A stretch of 64,000 nt of DNA from Luidia sarsii (lineage: Eukaryota > Echinodermata > Asteroidea > Paxillosida > Luidiidae). Where the stretch lies: NCBI GenBank assembly GCA_949987565.1, contig OX465102.1, positions 8,420,512-8,484,511 on the forward strand, in the 5' to 3' direction. The notes beneath the pieces were generated by a model that made no database searches, was not told the origin of the DNA, and was given only the letters and a program-made list of their open reading frames with translations. Positions 50,851-61,662 of this stretch are shown piece by piece. A program made the position numbers and the translations under genes. Within the stretch, counting starts at the first letter, position 1, and each line of letters starts with the position of its first letter.

Positions 50851-53514
50851 TTAGTCATTACCCTCCTGGATGTTGAGACCATGTGGTTGAATAGTCCGAA
50901 GACGTTTCATCCACATTTTCTCACGGCTAAGACGGACAGCATTACTACGGTGACCAAGTGATTCTATGCCCAGTACACTCATATCTGATATCGAATGATC
51001 AGGGAGATTGAAGTGATACCCAACAGGGGTGTCCATTTTACCGGTTTTGATGGTAGACCTATGGCCATAGATTCGTTTTTTGAGGGTGTTTTTTGTCTCG
51101 CCAACATACTGAATATTACAAACTCTACAAGAGATGAGGTATATGATGTTTGAGGTAGTGCACGTGATAGAGCCATAGGTCGTGTGGGTAGTTCCAGAAG
51201 AATGTCCATTGAAAGAGTCTATTTCCTTGACATGTGTCTTGCAAACAATGCATTTCGAGGTACACTTAAATGTACCAAATTTGGTTGGAGGTGAAGAGTC
51301 CAAAGGGGGAACCTCTGCTCGGACAATTAAGTCACGCAGGTTACGGGGGCGCCTGAAAGCCAAAACAGGCGAATTAGGAATGGCTTCAGCCAGACGATCT
51401 GAAGTGTGGAGAATATGGTGGTTTTCCTTAGTTATCTTCCTGAGAGGAGGAAGAGAAGGGTGGTAGGAAGTAACTAAGGGAACTTTGGGCTTGTCCTTGG
51501 GACCTGGAGGCTTTTGTTTTAGTGCCGAACTTCTGGGAATGAAATAGACTTTAGCAATGGAGTTCTTCACTTGGCGAGAACTATAGCCTCTAGCAACCAA
51601 GTTACTGGCCAATACACGTGTATGGCGGCGAAAGTCGGACTCATTGGAACATATACGCCTCAATCTGAGGGCCTGGCTGTAAGCTATACCAGTCTTACAG
51701 TGTCTAGGGTGACAACTGGAGGAATGGAGATATTGATGAGTGTCGGTGGGCTTAGAATACAAGTCAGTAGTTAGTGTATTGAGGTCTTTCCGGACGGTGA
51801 CGTCCAGAAAGTGGGTCTGTTGAAGAGACTGCTCCCAAGTGAATTTGATGGTCCTATGGAAGGAATTGATGTGGTCAAAGAAAGCATTCAAGCTGCTACC
51901 GTCCCTAGTCCAAATGAAGAACACGTCATCTATGTATCGCCACCAAATCCAGGGACGGCATGGAGCCTCACTGAGCATGCGTTCCTCAAGGTCACCCATG
52001 AAGAGGCATGCAAAGGAAGGAGCCATGCGCGTGCCCATGGCAGTGCCATGCACTTGAAGATAGTGCTTGCCAAGAAAGGAGAAATTATTCTTGGCCAGCA
52101 CTAACCTCATGAGGGTGGTTATGTCGGAGATGGGTGGAGAAGACTGTTTTCCTTTGGCCAGGGCCGAGGAGCAAGCTTGAATGCCTTCTTCCTGGGGGAT
52201 GTTAGTGTATAGAGAGGAAACGTCAATAGTACCAATTATGGCAGTGGCAGGGATTTGATCCTTGACACTTTCCAACTTTCGCAGAAAGTCGGGAGTGTCA
52301 TGGACGTATGAGGGGATTTGGGGAACCAGGGGTTTGAGAAAAGAGTCAATGAAAAGAGATATGTGTTCCGTAGGTGAACCATTGCCAGAGATGATGGGTC
52401 TACCTGGGTTGTTGGCCTTGTGAATTTTCGGGAGAAGGTAGAATCTGGCAGTTCTACAATTGATCGGTGATAGAAATCTGTGAGCTTTTTTACTCAAATG
52501 ATCACGTGATCGCATGTCATCCAAAACTTCCTGAATTTGCTCTGAAAATTTGCCAGTGGGGTTAGAGTCCAGACATTTGTAGTGCTGGGGATTGTTGAGT
52601 TGGCGATTGGCTTCATCAATATATTTTTGGCGATCCATGATTACTACGGCTGACCCTTTATCTGCTGGCTTGATAATGATGTCACCGCGGGAACGTAGAG
52701 TGTTGAGAGCAAGACGTTCTTCCCTAGGGAGATTGTCGTGGGGCTTACGGGTAAGATGAGAGGAGTTGGAAACTTGAGAACTGACTGCTTGCACATACGT
52801 TTCAAGGGCTGGAACACGGTTCTTGGGGGGGACCCAGGTGCTTTTTACACGGAAAGGTTCTTCTTTACAGGAGCCAGAATCGAAGAAGAACTCAGTCAGA
52901 CGAAGTCTGCGGTAATACTCAGTGAGATCTTGACTGAGCATTACTTGGTCAACTGTGGGGGGAGTAGGACAAAAGTTCAAGCCCTTGGAAAGTAACGTAT
53001 GCTCTGCGTCAGTTAGAGAAGAAGAGGAAAGGTTGACAACAGTGTTAGTGGGGGGTAAAGGTGTAGACTGGGGACTGCGTCTGAAGCGGTTGTGTCTGCG
53101 TTGTTTGGCAACAAGGCCACCAATCTTCTTGTTTCTCCTGTCGGTGAGAACAGAATTGAGGTTAGAGAGACCTTTCTCAATCTCATCACTGAGATCCTTG
53201 TACTGGCTTTCAGAACAGCTGGAGCGTAGTTTTGAGTCCAGATTAGCAATGTCCTGGTGGACAGCCTGAAGGGTGATTTCACATTGCTCAGAGAGGACCT
53301 TAATGAGCTGAATGGAAGCACTATAAAGAATTTGATTCCATTTTTTCTGTAGGTTGGGGGAGAGTTTTCCAATTTGGGGGGTGTGAGATATCTGTAAGCC
53401 AGTAGGGATCAGGCGAGAGACTGAGAAAAAGTTGTAGCTGTCTTGATGGAAAGTGTACCGAAGAGCCCTTTCTTGCAGTTTCCTAAGTTGAAAGAAACAG
53501 TTAGGGTTGTTCAT
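50851..53514 (-). CDS. Penelope reverse transcriptase with GIY-YIG endonuclease
   Basis: From the ATG at 53,514 (MNNPNCFFQLRKLQERALR) the protein has about 887 residues; the frame is open upstream for 60 more codons without family likeness. RT motifs are clear: INCRTARFYLLPKIHKANNP, TIDVSSLYTNIPQEEG, GTAMGTRMAPSFACL and the catalytic WRYIDDVFFIW. The C-terminal domain has a Cys pair (CTSKCIVCKTHV) and the GIY-YIG nuclease motif (IIYLISCRVCNIQYVGET, then a Lys/Arg helix). The nuclease nicks target DNA and the RT primes from it. All motifs are present and the frame is open, so the enzyme may be active. Confidence 0.92.
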   Translation of the reverse strand: MNNPNCFFQLRKLQERALRYTFHQDSYNFFSVSRLIPTGLQISHTPQIGKLSPNLQKKWNQILYSASIQLIKVLSEQCEITLQAVHQDIANLDSKLRSSCSESQYKDLSDEIEKGLSNLNSVLTDRRNKKIGGLVAKQRRHNRFRRSPQSTPLPPTNTVVNLSSSSLTDAEHTLLSKGLNFCPTPPTVDQVMLSQDLTEYYRRLRLTEFFFDSGSCKEEPFRVKSTWVPPKNRVPALETYVQAVSSQVSNSSHLTRKPHDNLPREERLALNTLRSRGDIIIKPADKGSAVVIMDRQKYIDEANRQLNNPQHYKCLDSNPTGKFSEQIQEVLDDMRSRDHLSKKAHRFLSPINCRTARFYLLPKIHKANNPGRPIISGNGSPTEHISLFIDSFLKPLVPQIPSYVHDTPDFLRKLESVKDQIPATAIIGTIDVSSLYTNIPQEEGIQACSSALAKGKQSSPPISDITTLMRLVLAKNNFSFLGKHYLQVHGTAMGTRMAPSFACLFMGDLEERMLSEAPCRPWIWWRYIDDVFFIWTRDGSSLNAFFDHINSFHRTIKFTWEQSLQQTHFLDVTVRKDLNTLTTDLYSKPTDTHQYLHSSSCHPRHCKTGIAYSQALRLRRICSNESDFRRHTRVLASNLVARGYSSRQVKNSIAKVYFIPRSSALKQKPPGPKDKPKVPLVTSYHPSLPPLRKITKENHHILHTSDRLAEAIPNSPVLAFRRPRNLRDLIVRAEVPPLDSSPPTKFGTFKCTSKCIVCKTHVKEIDSFNGHSSGTTHTTYGSITCTTSNIIYLISCRVCNIQYVGETKNTLKKRIYGHRSTIKTGKMDTPVGYHFNLPDHSISDMSVLGIESLGHRSNAVRLSREKMWMKRLRTIQPHGLNIQEGND

Positions 53515-53727
53515 GTTAGTAAGAGCAAAAAACAAGAGACAAACACAGAACGCAGACTTACATACCAACGGACGGACAGACTTACATACACACGTAGACA
53601 GGTCAGCAAGGAGGATCACCACGAGGGGATACAGCAACATAAGGAAATGACTTAAGGTGATATACAAAAATGTTGCAAACTGCTTACTGACTAAAATTAC
53701 CAAAATGTAAATCTAAAATTTAGTGGG

Positions 53728-53766
53728 CCTGACGTTTCGATCCTAGCAGGACCTTTCTCAAAGGCA
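53728..53766 (-). ncRNA. Hammerhead-like ribozyme relic in the Penelope pseudo-LTR
   Basis: On minus the sequence reads CCTTTGAGAAA, GGTCCT-GCT-AGGATC, GAAAC, GTC, AGG. The middle part forms a perfect 6-bp hairpin like hammerhead stem II, GAAAC is the conserved core strand, and GTC is a standard cleavage triplet. CCT/AGG could close stem I. The CUGANGA core strand is degenerate. Penelope elements are known to carry hammerheads in this place. A second copy is at 50,538-50,576. Activity is doubtful. Confidence 0.45.
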
Positions 53767-54040
53767 GAGTGACAAGGACAAAACAGATACATGTACACGA
53801 AGGCAGGGGGAGAGAGTGAATAGGACACGGATGAGAAACAGAGGACAAAGAGTGAAGCTGGTAGGGAGAGATCAAAGGGAAGGGCAAGGGGTAGGGTAGG
53901 GATTAGTGAGAGGAGGGGGAAAGATCAAAGAGAAGGGCAAGGAGTGGGGTAGGGATTAGTGACAATAGGGGGGAAAAGATCAAAGAGAGAAGTGTGAAAG
54001 GCTAAACACAAAAGAAGGATTATCAGAAAGCTGCATGGTG

Positions 54041-54686
54041 TTAGTCATTACCCTCCTGGATGTTGAGACCATGTGGTTGAATAGTCCGAAGACGTTTCAT
54101 CCACATTTTCTCACGGCTAAGACGGACAGCATTACTACGGTGACCAAGTGATTCTATGCCCAGTACACTCATATCTGATATCGAATGATCAGGGAGATTG
54201 AAGTGATACCCAACAGGGGTGTCCATTTTACCGGTTTTGATGGTAGACCTATGGCCATAGATTCGTTTTTTGAGGGTGTTTTTTGTCTCGCCAACATACT
54301 GAATATTACAAACTCTACAAGAGATGAGGTATATGATGTTTGAGGTAGTGCACGTGATAGAGCCATAGGTCGTGTGGGTAGTTCCAGAAGAATGTCCATT
54401 GAAAGAGTCTATTTCCTTGACATGTGTCTTGCAAACAATGCATTTCGAGGTACACTTAAATGTACCAAATTTGGTTGGAGGTGAAGAGTCCAAAGGGGGA
54501 ACCTCTGCTCGGACAATTAAGTCACGCAGGTTACGGGGGCGCCTGAAAGCCAAAGCAGGCGAATTAGGAATGGCTTCAGCCAGACGATCTGAAGTGTGGA
54601 GAATATGGTGGTTTTCCTTAGTTATCTTCCTGAGAGGAGGAAGAGAAGGGTGGTAGGAAGTAACTAAGGGAACTTTGGGCTTGTCC
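54041..54686 (-). pseudogene. Partial Penelope ORF (C-terminal GIY-YIG part) of the upstream tandem copy
   Basis: Residues from DKPKVPLVTSYHPSLPPLRK to the stop match the full ORF with one or two differences. It is cut at 54,686 exactly at the target duplication, which is the expected 5' truncation. It retains the GIY-YIG motif but no RT. Confidence 0.85.
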
Positions 54687-54710
54687 AATGATATGTAATA
54701 AATGATATGT
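54687..54710. repeat. Right target-site duplication, itself doubled
   Basis: AATGATATGT AATA AATGATATGT. The first 10 bases match the left target duplication. The second copy, 14 bases on, may be a slip during repair or a pre-existing repeat at the target. Confidence 0.8.
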
Positions 54711-55301
54711 AATAAAAAATATATAAAAATATATAAAAATCTCATGCTAATTTAAAACGTTCAGTATTCTGTTTTCATTGCAGATCCTTTTGTCTCATTA
54801 TGAATCTTGTCCATTCCTTGATGGGGATGCCACCAGGAGTGAATGGAAGCTGTTTAAGCACACTGCGTGTGCTGATACACATCTGAGGCAGCTCTCCAAC
54901 ACAGCCATGTTACAGTTGCTTGCAACCAAAGACCATGGATTGTCTATGGCATTTCCAAACATGGCTATATTGGCCAAGCTCTACCTTTCGCTACCGGTTT
55001 CAACAGCAGGTAAATGAAATGAACAAAATGATAAATATGCACCCTGGCATTATTCATTCTAATCCTTATATGCTGATTGTAAAAGTATGACCAACATTCC
55101 ACATTTGTTTTCATTGCAGATTGTGAAAGAGGTTTTTCGGCACTTGGTCGAATAAAGACCAAAAGCCGAAACAGCCTGTCTACGGTGATGTTGGATGCTC
55201 AAATGATGCTCACAATTGAAGGACCACCTGCTAGTGACTTCAGCTTTGACCGAGCAGCTGACCTCTGGGCAAAGAGCCCAACAAGACTTCACTTAGGCTA
55301 A

Positions 55302-55639
55302 ATTTAAAAATAAACATTGATATACCATGATTGCCATCCGTTAGGATTTGAACGTGTATAAATGTCATCAATTATTCTCATTCTGAGGCCCGTAAATGGG
55401 CAATTTTCAGCCCCCACCCCTTAATTTTTTAAGTCCCGTTGTCATGGTTTTGCCCCACCCTTAAATGAAATCCTGGTGAGAACGCTGTTCATGACTAAGA
55501 GTTTTCTGTCATGCATGTTGACAAAAGTGACCAAAGGGGTGCTGTATTTATTGCAAAAGATGTAGCGGATAAGTTTTGAGTGATATACATGTACACAAAT
55601 GTTGCAAACTGCTTACTTACTTACTTATAAGTTACCTAC
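55302..55639. other. No gene recognised; 3' flank of the hAT-like gene
   Basis: Contains AATAAACATT just after the stop (about 55,308), a possible poly(A) signal. GTTGCAAACTGCTTAC at about 55,602 belongs to a Penelope fragment start. Confidence 0.4.
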
Positions 55640-56025
55640 TGATTACTGGGTATCACTTTAATCTCCCTGATCATTCGATATCAGATATGAGTGTACTGGT
55701 CATAGAATCCCTTGCGTCTTCGGACTATTCAACCACATGGTCTAACACCTGACTAACACCGTGTAGCTTTCTGATAATCCTTTTGTGTTCAATCCTCCAC
55801 ACTCCTCTCTTTGATCTTTCCCCCTCTTCTCACTAATCCCTACCCTACTTGCCCTTCCCTTTGATCTATCCCTACCAGCTTTACTCTTTGTCCTTTGTTT
55901 CTCATCCGTGTCCTATTCACTCTCTTCCCCCTTCCTTCGTTTAAATGTATCTGTTTTGTCCTTGTCACTCTGCCTTTGAGAAAGGTCCTGCTAGGATCGA
56001 AACGTCAGGCCCACTTAATTTAGGA
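55640..56025 (+). mobile_element. Penelope fragment (ORF tail, 3' UTR, hammerhead-like pseudo-LTR)
   Basis: Contains ATCACTTTAATCTCCCTGAT and CATTCGATATCAGATATGAG from the ORF end, the C/T-rich 3' region, and the hairpin GGTCCTGCTAGGATC with GAAACGTCAGG at about 55,986-56,012. Internal deletions remove most of the ORF end. Plus orientation. Confidence 0.8.
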
Positions 56026-57029
56026 TAACTTTGGAGTAATTTCCAATAAGCAAATTCTGAAGATTTTTCCAGTGCTAGTCATGGACAACATTTTGCAGAA
56101 CTTATTCCAGAAGTGTTCTAGTTACAGTAGTAGTGTTGCCATTGACTAAGGCACTTTTGTGGAAGTGTAGGAAGGACTGGTGTAAGTTTTCTCAGTACCA
56201 CCAGCTGGTTTCACTCCAGTGATTTGGGAGGTGTAGGCCTGAGCCACTGAGCTTATCAGCTCATTAGGTATTCACAAGAAAAATGGTTGTTTTTGTGTGA
56301 ACACTGGGACCATGGTTGACTTAGTTAATCCTGTTGGGAATAGGCAATGTGGTTAGAGCCACATATTCACAAGAGGGTTGATTTAGTTTTTTTCAATAGT
56401 CGGACTTGTTTTAAGTGTGCTATTGAGCGAAAAGACTTATTGTGTTCTATAATTTTATCTTTATTTGCAGGTTGTTGAAGTTGTTGTTTTTGACCTGTAA
56501 CCGGCTTTTATACTGTGTTGGTCTTGCGGGTTTTGCCTTACCTCATATTTTATTGTTGGTTTTGCGGGTCTTGCCATATCCCATCTTAGGTGATTTTCTT
56601 ATCTTCGGACTGTCTTAATTTCTTACGCTCTCACTCTCTTACTCTCTTTCTCTCTCGCTTTCTCACTTTCTTACCTTTCCCAGTCTCACTTTGTTTGTGT
56701 ACTGCCAGTGAGAAGAGATCTGGTCAGTCTGGATGAGATTTTTTGCATTAAATCATATTTCGCTCTTTTTGGATTTAAACACGGCTGTCTGTCCCTATTT
56801 ATTGAAATTCTCTCCTCGCAACTTGTCCCACGCTCGATCAATAGTTTTTTTTTCCAAGTGAGTTCCCCAAACTCTTCAGTATTTTTTTCAATTAGGTAGC
56901 GTGCTCATTTTTCAGGCTACAGAAGCACAAGCCTTTTGATTGTTATTTTGTGATCTTTCAAGAAAAGTCACAGCATTCATATAATCCCATACATTCATAG
57001 TTATATTTCCGATAGTATGTGTAGAACAG
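56026..57029. other. No gene recognised
   Basis: Host AT-rich DNA with a pyrimidine-rich tract (CTCTCTTACTCTCTTTCTCTC) at 56,630-56,660. No frame is convincing. Confidence 0.4.
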
Positions 57030-57375
57030 GTACCAATAGGCAATGTTGACATCATGCTCATGCAGTAATGCCACATAACTGTATGTGTAACCTACATTAC
57101 TCATTCCAGTATGTAATTTTGTTTGAATCACTAAAAAAAATCGCCTCATCTTCCATATATTGACTATGTAAATTTCGATGGTGCTTCCGTTACCGAAACC
57201 AAATTTAGATTTCAGTGAACAGTACAGTTTGTGTATAACAGGTACCAATAGGCAATGTTGACATCATGCTCATACAGTAACGCCTCATAACTGTATGTGT
57301 AGCCTACATTACTCATTCCAGTATGTAATTTTGTTTGAAGCACTAAAAACAATCGCCTTATCTCCCATACATTGA
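57030..57375. repeat. Two tandem copies of a 210-bp segment
   Basis: GGTACCAATAGGCAATGTTG starts near 57,030 and again at 57,241. Both continue with ACATCATGCTCATGCAGTAA-like sequence and TTACTCATTCCAGTATGTAA. The copies differ by about ten changes. Confidence 0.85.
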
Positions 57376-57839
57376 CTATTTTACCGAAACCAAATTCAGA
57401 TTTGCCTTTGTATTCACCAACTTATTATTATTATTATTATTTTTAAAGTGGAACTGATTAGGTATTGTGGCACAGGCTAGGGATTCTATTCAATACATTT
57501 TCAACATTTCAGAGCGTTTAAAGGAAATACGTGTCGAGTGAAAGCCATGTCCACTTGCGTCCTTCCGTTACCGACCTCATTAAATATGCATATTTTGTCA
57601 GTGTAAGATTTGACTCATTTGTTCTAAAGAAAATGAAAGGTAGCTGTCACCGAGTCCGTTAATAAACAGAGTTGAATGATTGAGGAAATGCACTCAAAAT
57701 AAAGGAAACAAAACAAAAAGTAAAGTTCAATTCCTATACGTATATTATCACTTCCGATCTATATATAATATTTATAATTCGTTTTGATTACACTTTAGAT
57801 TTAATTTACTTGATTAGAATTTTAAAATCCACCACTTAA
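57376..57839. other. No gene recognised
   Basis: ATT repeats at 57,422-57,441 and one GTCCTTCCGTTACCGA word at 57,560. Otherwise AT-rich. Confidence 0.4.
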
Positions 57840-58060
57840 CTCGGTGAGTCGGCCTTTGACTCAGTCGGGAACTTCCCGCCACACTTCAAACATTACATGT
57901 ATAGCAATACTGGCAATACTTCTGCCCTTCGTGGCTTCAGTGAGTCGGCCTTCGGCTCATTCGGGATTTACCCGCCACACTTCAAAATAACATAAAAACA
58001 ACACTAATAATAATACTTCTGCCCTTCGTGGCTACGGTGAGTCGGCTTGCAATTGACTCC
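57840..58060. repeat. About 100-bp tandem repeat, two and a half copies
   Basis: Each unit has GGTGAGTCGGCCTTYGRCTC, a TCGGGA(A/T)(T/C)T(T/A)CCCGCCACACTTC segment and CTTCTGCCCTTCGTGGCT. Starts are near 57,842, 57,940 and 58,036. Confidence 0.8.
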
Positions 58061-60345
58061 GTCCAGAACGCCTGGCACAAAGCTCTGTCGGTATAGCCGT
58101 ACTTCTTCCTCTGGGATAGCGTAACAGCCTGCTCCCACCACAGCAATTACACAGGACTTCAGGACCCCAAGGGTACGGCCATCTATACATTGAAATACAC
58201 CAAAATCTCTTCACTTCTAGGAACATTTTCTAAGCCTTTAAACAATCAATTATTATGCAGTCCTCAACAACATTTCAATGGATCCAAGTCAGCCAGTGGA
58301 CGTGTCACGCGTACGGGCCTTTATAGCCGAGTTTTCTCGTCCGGGGTCACGCACGAATTTGCGCCGCGGCTTACACGAGGTTTTGCGAGACTGAATTCGA
58401 GACTACGGAAAACACAGAAAAATACCCCGATGTAGCATAGGTGCTGCCAAGATGGCGTGGTAAGTGGATAGCTGACATCGTGCTCTCTATTTTCATATCA
58501 AATATGTCCACTTTCGTTAATATTTTGGACATGTAACAGCGCGACCAAAAAAAGCATACTTTCTGGACCAAAATCCGACGGCCAGTTTTCCGTAGGTGTA
58601 CATCGAATTCTTAAAAACAGTCGAAATAAACCACATATTTCACGAGAAAGGGGAGATTGAATGCTTCATGTACATGTATAATACAAGGAGGAGCCTTTCC
58701 GTTTTCGGCTCAAATCGCCAACTGAAAATTGGCGACTTTCGCGAGATTTCACCGAAGTAGGCCCATTTCCGTACACAATCATGGTCTGCTCGTGTACATG
58801 TACAGTACATGTACGTGTACTGTACATATCATGTACACAATCACAATTACAATACCCGGCCGTGCAGTACATGTACAGTACATGTGTGCCCAAGCAATCA
58901 CTTATTAATATTCAGCAGGCTAACTTGGCATTGTCCAATCAGGGCGCGCGCTTTTCCATTCAGGTCACAAGGTCACGGATTTTCCTGCTCGAATAATGGC
59001 GGCCGATCCCCTACGTTAAAAAGTGGGGGACTCGTTGAGAACTTCAGGTGTACATCGCATTCTTAAAACACCTACGACATCATCTTCACGGGGTTTTGCT
59101 AGATCAAGGTACACTCTTTCCCATGATTACCTCAGCTAAGAAGAGACTTTTGTTTTCGTCGAGAAAAATAAGAATTTACGTCGCACTTTTTCAGTCGATT
59201 TTTCGGTAAAATAACAACCCTCAAAATACATATTAATCATCCTTTTGGAAAAGAAAAACCTTATTGGAGGCACGCATTAGATCTTCAACTACCTAGAAAA
59301 GTTGGATTTGAAAGGATTTGATACGCTGAGGCATAGAAAACGACAATTTCCCGAAGCCTTTTTCAAGGCCGCTTTCGCTGTGCTCACGTGACATTCGATT
59401 TGTGTGGACGAGAAATTTGGGGTCAACGCGTGACACGTCCACTGGCTGCAAGTCACTCACTTCAAAATTACAGATAAAACATTCCTCTAACTTTCCAATC
59501 AGGCTTCACTTCAATGTACACATGTTGGCAATAATATAGGCTCTATGCCGTTAACCTTTTGTTTCTAACAATCCAAGTCATACAATCAATATACCATTAC
59601 CAATATCCTCTGCGTCGAATGTTACTCTTGGTTTTACCATGCAGTGATTAATATAATTATCATACAGAGTCAAACTTACGGTTATTTCCAATGCATGGGC
59701 TCGGTCGTCGTGTCCAGGCCGAGTGCTGCCAAATGTTTGTTTGGGGGACCAAAATTGAGGGATCGGGCTTGGCAAACGTTTTCAGAAGCCGATCAGCTCG
59801 TACCGGGACTGTAATTCGCCGGTCGATCCTCACCTGCTGTGTCAGGGACCTCACGGAAGTTGGTACTGGTCACACTAGCACTCTCTCGATCACACCATGG
59901 ACCTCACAGATCGGAACCCAAGTGAGTTGTGTCTCATACACCCATTCAACTCCCAATTCAACAATTACATTCCTTAAACAGCCGGACATTTAAACAACAA
60001 TAACATGACCGGGTTTCGGACAATAACCATGGCCGGTGAATTTGCATAATGCCAAGGAAACGAAAAGCGCGTCCTACGATCGCCGACTAAGCATACAATT
60101 GGCTACGATGACAGCGCGCGAAAGTCAAAACAGGAGTTGGCGCGCTGGAGTAACCCATTCAATGGTTAGGGGTGTTTTGCTAAAATAAAAAGAATAAAAA
60201 CAACGACTAATTCTGACAGTAGCACCAATGTTCACATAACTATGGTATTTTGTTTTTAATATAAGGCAAAGTCTCTGAAATATATGTTCTCAGAAATTTA
60301 AAACTGCCTGTGAATGCCCTTCTGTTACCATGGAATTGCCCCCTA
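58061..60345. other. No gene recognised; palindromic TACATGTAC tract
   Basis: 58,790-58,880 has CATGTACAGTACATGTACGT and repeats. TGTACATCG(A/C)ATTCTTAAAA occurs at 58,596 and 59,051. A CpG-richer patch near 60,010-60,130 may be promoter-like, but no frame starts there. Confidence 0.4.
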
Positions 60346-60470
60346 CTAGCTTTGTCCTTTGTCATCCGTGTCCTTTTCACTCTCTACCCACTTCCTTCTT
60401 GTATCTGTTTTGTCTTTGTCACTTGCCTTTGAGAAATGTCCCGCCAGGCCCACTAAATTTTGAGACTTAC
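60346..60470 (+). mobile_element. Penelope tail/pseudo-LTR fragment
   Basis: TCATCCGTGTCCTTTTCACT, CTTGTATCTGTTTTGTCTTT and the sequence GCCTTTGAGAAATGTCC with CAGGCCCACTAAATTTTG. The hammerhead-like GAAAC part is deleted. Confidence 0.7.
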
Positions 60471-61639
60471 CATCTTAGTAGCATTCAGTTGTGTTTGTAT
60501 GAATAAAGATCAGGTTTATGCTTTTACATATCATGTACTACTAGAAAGTAATTGCTAAATCCTTTGAATATTAAGTTTCACTTTTGTGGCATTGTCTAGG
60601 CCACTAGCATTTGCTTCTTTTTATATGAATAAAAAGAAGTACAGTGTAAGTGCTTCAGATGTTCCGTATTTACTGCAATACTGGGTCGACTCATGACAAC
60701 CTTTAAAAGAAGAAGCAAGTACGAGTGCACAAAATGACACCTTCGTGAATGCATGCTATTCGGAAGAAAAAGGTGTGTATGCTCCTATACTTTGCTTGCA
60801 TTGCAGTCGTGGAGAATTGTATTTATCACCCAGGTTTTCTGGATCGAAATCACACATCCGCCATGTTGAATTTTGCACCAGGCTGCTCGGTGTGTATACG
60901 AAGTTACGAACATTCAATAAAAGGTGTACTTTTAAAATCCATTAGGATGTGCTCTCAATTATGCTACCAGTACCATTCTCACCATTTTATTCATACAAAT
61001 TCAAGCATTTATAGGCCTACATGTATATACTTGTTCTAAGTAATTATTTTACTAGGTAGTATCATAGATGCTTGAACTTCCTAACGTTTTCTAGTTTTTA
61101 TACATGACCCATTGAGTAGTCATCCATTGCTTAAAAATACTGCTACAGAAATATAGATGATCAAGGCAGTGTGTTGAATCATGGTTGAATTTCATATCAT
61201 GTGAGATAGCATTACTGTTGATTTACTCCATTCGGTGAGCTCACTTGCAGGTCTTGGAACTTTATGTAGGGCCTACAGTACTTCTCTCTCTTACTTAATG
61301 GGATAGCCCCAAACCCTACATATGGGAACCATTAGGACCAGTGGCTGGCAAAAGCCAAACATTACCTCATGGGAATTTCTTATCTGATTGTTTACTGATA
61401 ACACAGTGGGCACAGTGTGGGGTCTAGAGTGTGTCCTCATAAGGCTATTGATGCCAGCATCATTAGGATCTTGCCAAGCACCACGATACACCCCCTTTAA
61501 ATGCAAAGACCAAAAAGGATGCATTCCCTCTTCCCAGAATATCAGAATTTCTTGACGCCGCAGTTGGAGCTGGAGATTTGTTTCATGCTTAGATTAAGCT
61601 AGTGGTTACCATCAGGTTAAAGTTAGGGAACAAGATCGA
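60471..61639. other. No gene recognised
   Basis: AT-rich host DNA. A plus frame at 60,745-61,039 has no domain. TAGGCCTAC-type words occur at about 61,011 and 61,267. Confidence 0.4.
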
Positions 61640-61662
61640 GAGAAGACTGATTTATAACACCT

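Larger units (their letters stand above)
50523..54686 (-). mobile_element. Penelope-like retroelement with partial upstream tandem copy
   Basis: A full unit (53,712-50,523 on minus) follows a 5'-truncated unit (54,686-53,713). The shared 970 or so bases are nearly identical. The pair is flanked by a 10-bp target duplication, AATGATATGT at 50,513-50,522 and 54,687-54,696, with one extra copy at 54,701-54,710. A truncated upstream copy supplying a pseudo-LTR is the classic Penelope structure. It lies in an intron of the hAT-like gene, in opposite orientation. The intact ORF and near-identical repeats indicate recent insertion. Confidence 0.9.
49148..55301 (+). pseudogene. ZNF862/hAT-like gene in five exons, decayed
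   Basis: Exons, all with AG/GT borders: 49,148-49,853; 49,949-50,128; 50,242-50,379; 54,784-55,009; 55,120-55,301. Exon 1 encodes a TTF-type zinc finger context (MLCKLCKKHGKRPKRYALSR, then SIVRHQRTESH) and LKHACDTRWLSHDMAI. The last exons give MAILAKLYLSLPVSTA and the hAT dimerisation motif CERGFSALGRIKTKSRNSL. Phases match (exon 3/4 phase 0, exon 4/5 phase 1). Exon 1 lacks most of the catalytic middle and has a frameshift near 49,780. A Penelope element is inserted in the intron between exons 3 and 4. Likely a decayed transposon or a lost domesticated gene. Confidence 0.7.
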
